Positions 5,491-5,813 of a stretch of 5,813 bases of DNA are shown here, one piece after another. The translations under genes and the position numbers were made by a program. The notes below the pieces were generated by a model. The model was not told the DNA's origin, did no database searches, and saw nothing but the letters and a program-made list of their open reading frames with translations. Each line of letters begins with the position of its first letter. The first letter of the stretch is position 1. Source of the DNA: Lachnospiraceae bacterium UBA3711 (GTDB lineage: Bacteria; Bacillota; Clostridia; Lachnospirales; Lachnospiraceae); contig DFHY01000122.1 in NCBI GenBank assembly GCA_002371345.1, positions 9,418-15,230 of the forward strand, in the 5' to 3' direction.

Positions 5491-5549
5491 CGGTTTAGTA
5501 AAACTGAATTTTCAGTTTAATTTTACTGAATTAAACAATTCCTGAACCG
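5491..5549 (+). promoter_or_regulatory. Overlapping palindrome cluster, probable autoregulatory operator
   Basis: AAACTGAA-TT-TTCAGTTT (5501-5518) is a perfect dyad with 8-bp arms. GTTTAATT-TTACTG-AATTAAAC (5515-5536) is a second perfect dyad sharing GTTT with the first. ACTGAATT occurs at 5503-5510 and 5525-5532. Outer CGGTTTAG (5491-5498) and CTGAACCG (5542-5549) match as an inverted pair at seven of eight positions. The cluster lies from about +5 to +60 of the promoter, just before the regulator's ribosome site. Binding by the encoded HTH protein is the natural inference; Xre/cupin regulators commonly control their own operons. Confidence 0.6.
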
Positions 5550-5562
5550 AAGAGGAAAAATC

Positions 5563-5813
5563 ATGGAAATTGGTAGAAAGATCAAGAGACTGAGAGTCGG
5601 CCTCAACCTGACGCAGGAGGAACTCGCGGACAGGACAGAGCTGTCCAAGAGCTTCATCTCACAGGTTGAGAGAGATCTGACGTCTCCGTCCATAGCGACG
5701 CTGGTGGATATACTGCAGGCGCTGGGAACTGATCTGAAAGAATTCTTTGATGACGAACCGGACCGGCAGATAGTATTTCATGATTCGGACTACTTTGAAA
5801 AGAATGACGAAGA
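5563..5813 (+). CDS. Xre-family HTH regulator, probably cupin-type, 3' partial
   Basis: Eighty-three codons are visible before the right edge. Residues 6-61 form a classic Cro/C1-type helix-turn-helix: IGRKIKRLRVGLNLTQEELA, then SKSFISQVERDLTSPSIATL with the recognition helix at about 28-36, and LGTDLKEFF. After it DDEPDRQIVFHDSDYFEK starts a linker typical of the Xre proteins that carry a C-terminal cupin sensor domain; the cupin itself lies outside. AGAGG (5551-5555) sits 7 bases before the ATG. Such PuuR-like regulators in Clostridia often stand before spermidine/putrescine transporter genes (potABCD), so polyamine control is plausible but unproven here. It is driven by a consensus promoter followed by an operator-like palindrome cluster, suggesting autorepression. 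Confidence 0.9.
   Translation, partial: MEIGRKIKRLRVGLNLTQEELADRTELSKSFISQVERDLTSPSIATLVDILQALGTDLKEFFDDEPDRQIVFHDSDYFEKNDE

Noticed and set aside
5080..5520. Two overlapping open frames on opposite strands across the long inverted repeat
   Set aside because: They arise because palindromic GC-rich DNA lacks stops. The translations are Arg/Ala/Cys-rich without protein-like pattern and have no ribosome site.

Overview
The window looks like a chromosomal piece from a Gram-positive anaerobe of the Clostridia, most likely a Lachnospiraceae-type gut bacterium. This is inferred from the gene families (VanW, YqeG-like HAD phosphatase, cupin-type Xre regulator), strong AGGAG-like ribosome binding sites, consensus sigma-A promoters, roughly even base composition and frequent AGA/ATA codons. 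I see no rRNA, tRNA, transposase, phage gene or CRISPR array.

Layout. Positions 1-437 (+) hold the C-terminal part of a Uma2-family PD-(D/E)XK nuclease-like protein. It converges, with an 18-base gap, on a minus-strand block at 3723-456. Read in its own direction, that block is: an uncharacterised TIM-barrel protein (3723-3040); a HAD phosphatase fused to a VanW domain (3043-1604), overlapping the barrel gene by ATGA; a hairpin-plus-T-run terminator (1533-1511); and an RluA-family pseudouridine synthase (1487-456). A 371-base divergent region (3724-4094) carries promoters for both strands, about three degenerate 23-bp repeats and several short dyads. On the plus strand follow a 7-bladed beta-propeller lactonase-like gene (4095-5147), a 415-base intergenic region with a long inverted-repeat element, a near-perfect sigma-A promoter with an unusual operator-like palindrome cluster, and the start of an Xre/cupin-type regulator (5563 to the edge).

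How the genes may work together. The TIM-barrel and HAD-VanW genes are almost certainly co-translated and may share a pathway, which I cannot name. RluA acts on rRNA and is probably a separate unit or a partly terminated distal gene. The regulator at the right edge resembles the PuuR-like Xre/cupin proteins often found before polyamine transporter genes; that link is inference because the downstream genes lie outside the window.

Most notable points: (1) the HAD-VanW fusion has an excellent internal Shine-Dalgarno/ATG exactly at the VanW domain start; (2) a 95-bp nested palindrome sits in frame inside the pseudouridine synthase gene and adds about 32 residues in a variable surface-loop position; (3) a ~200-bp long-stem element lies between the lactonase and the regulator; (4) overlapping palindromes lie just downstream of a consensus promoter. 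I found no convincing new defence or mobile system. The best candidates for something undescribed are the palindromic element family and the TIM-barrel/HAD-VanW pair.
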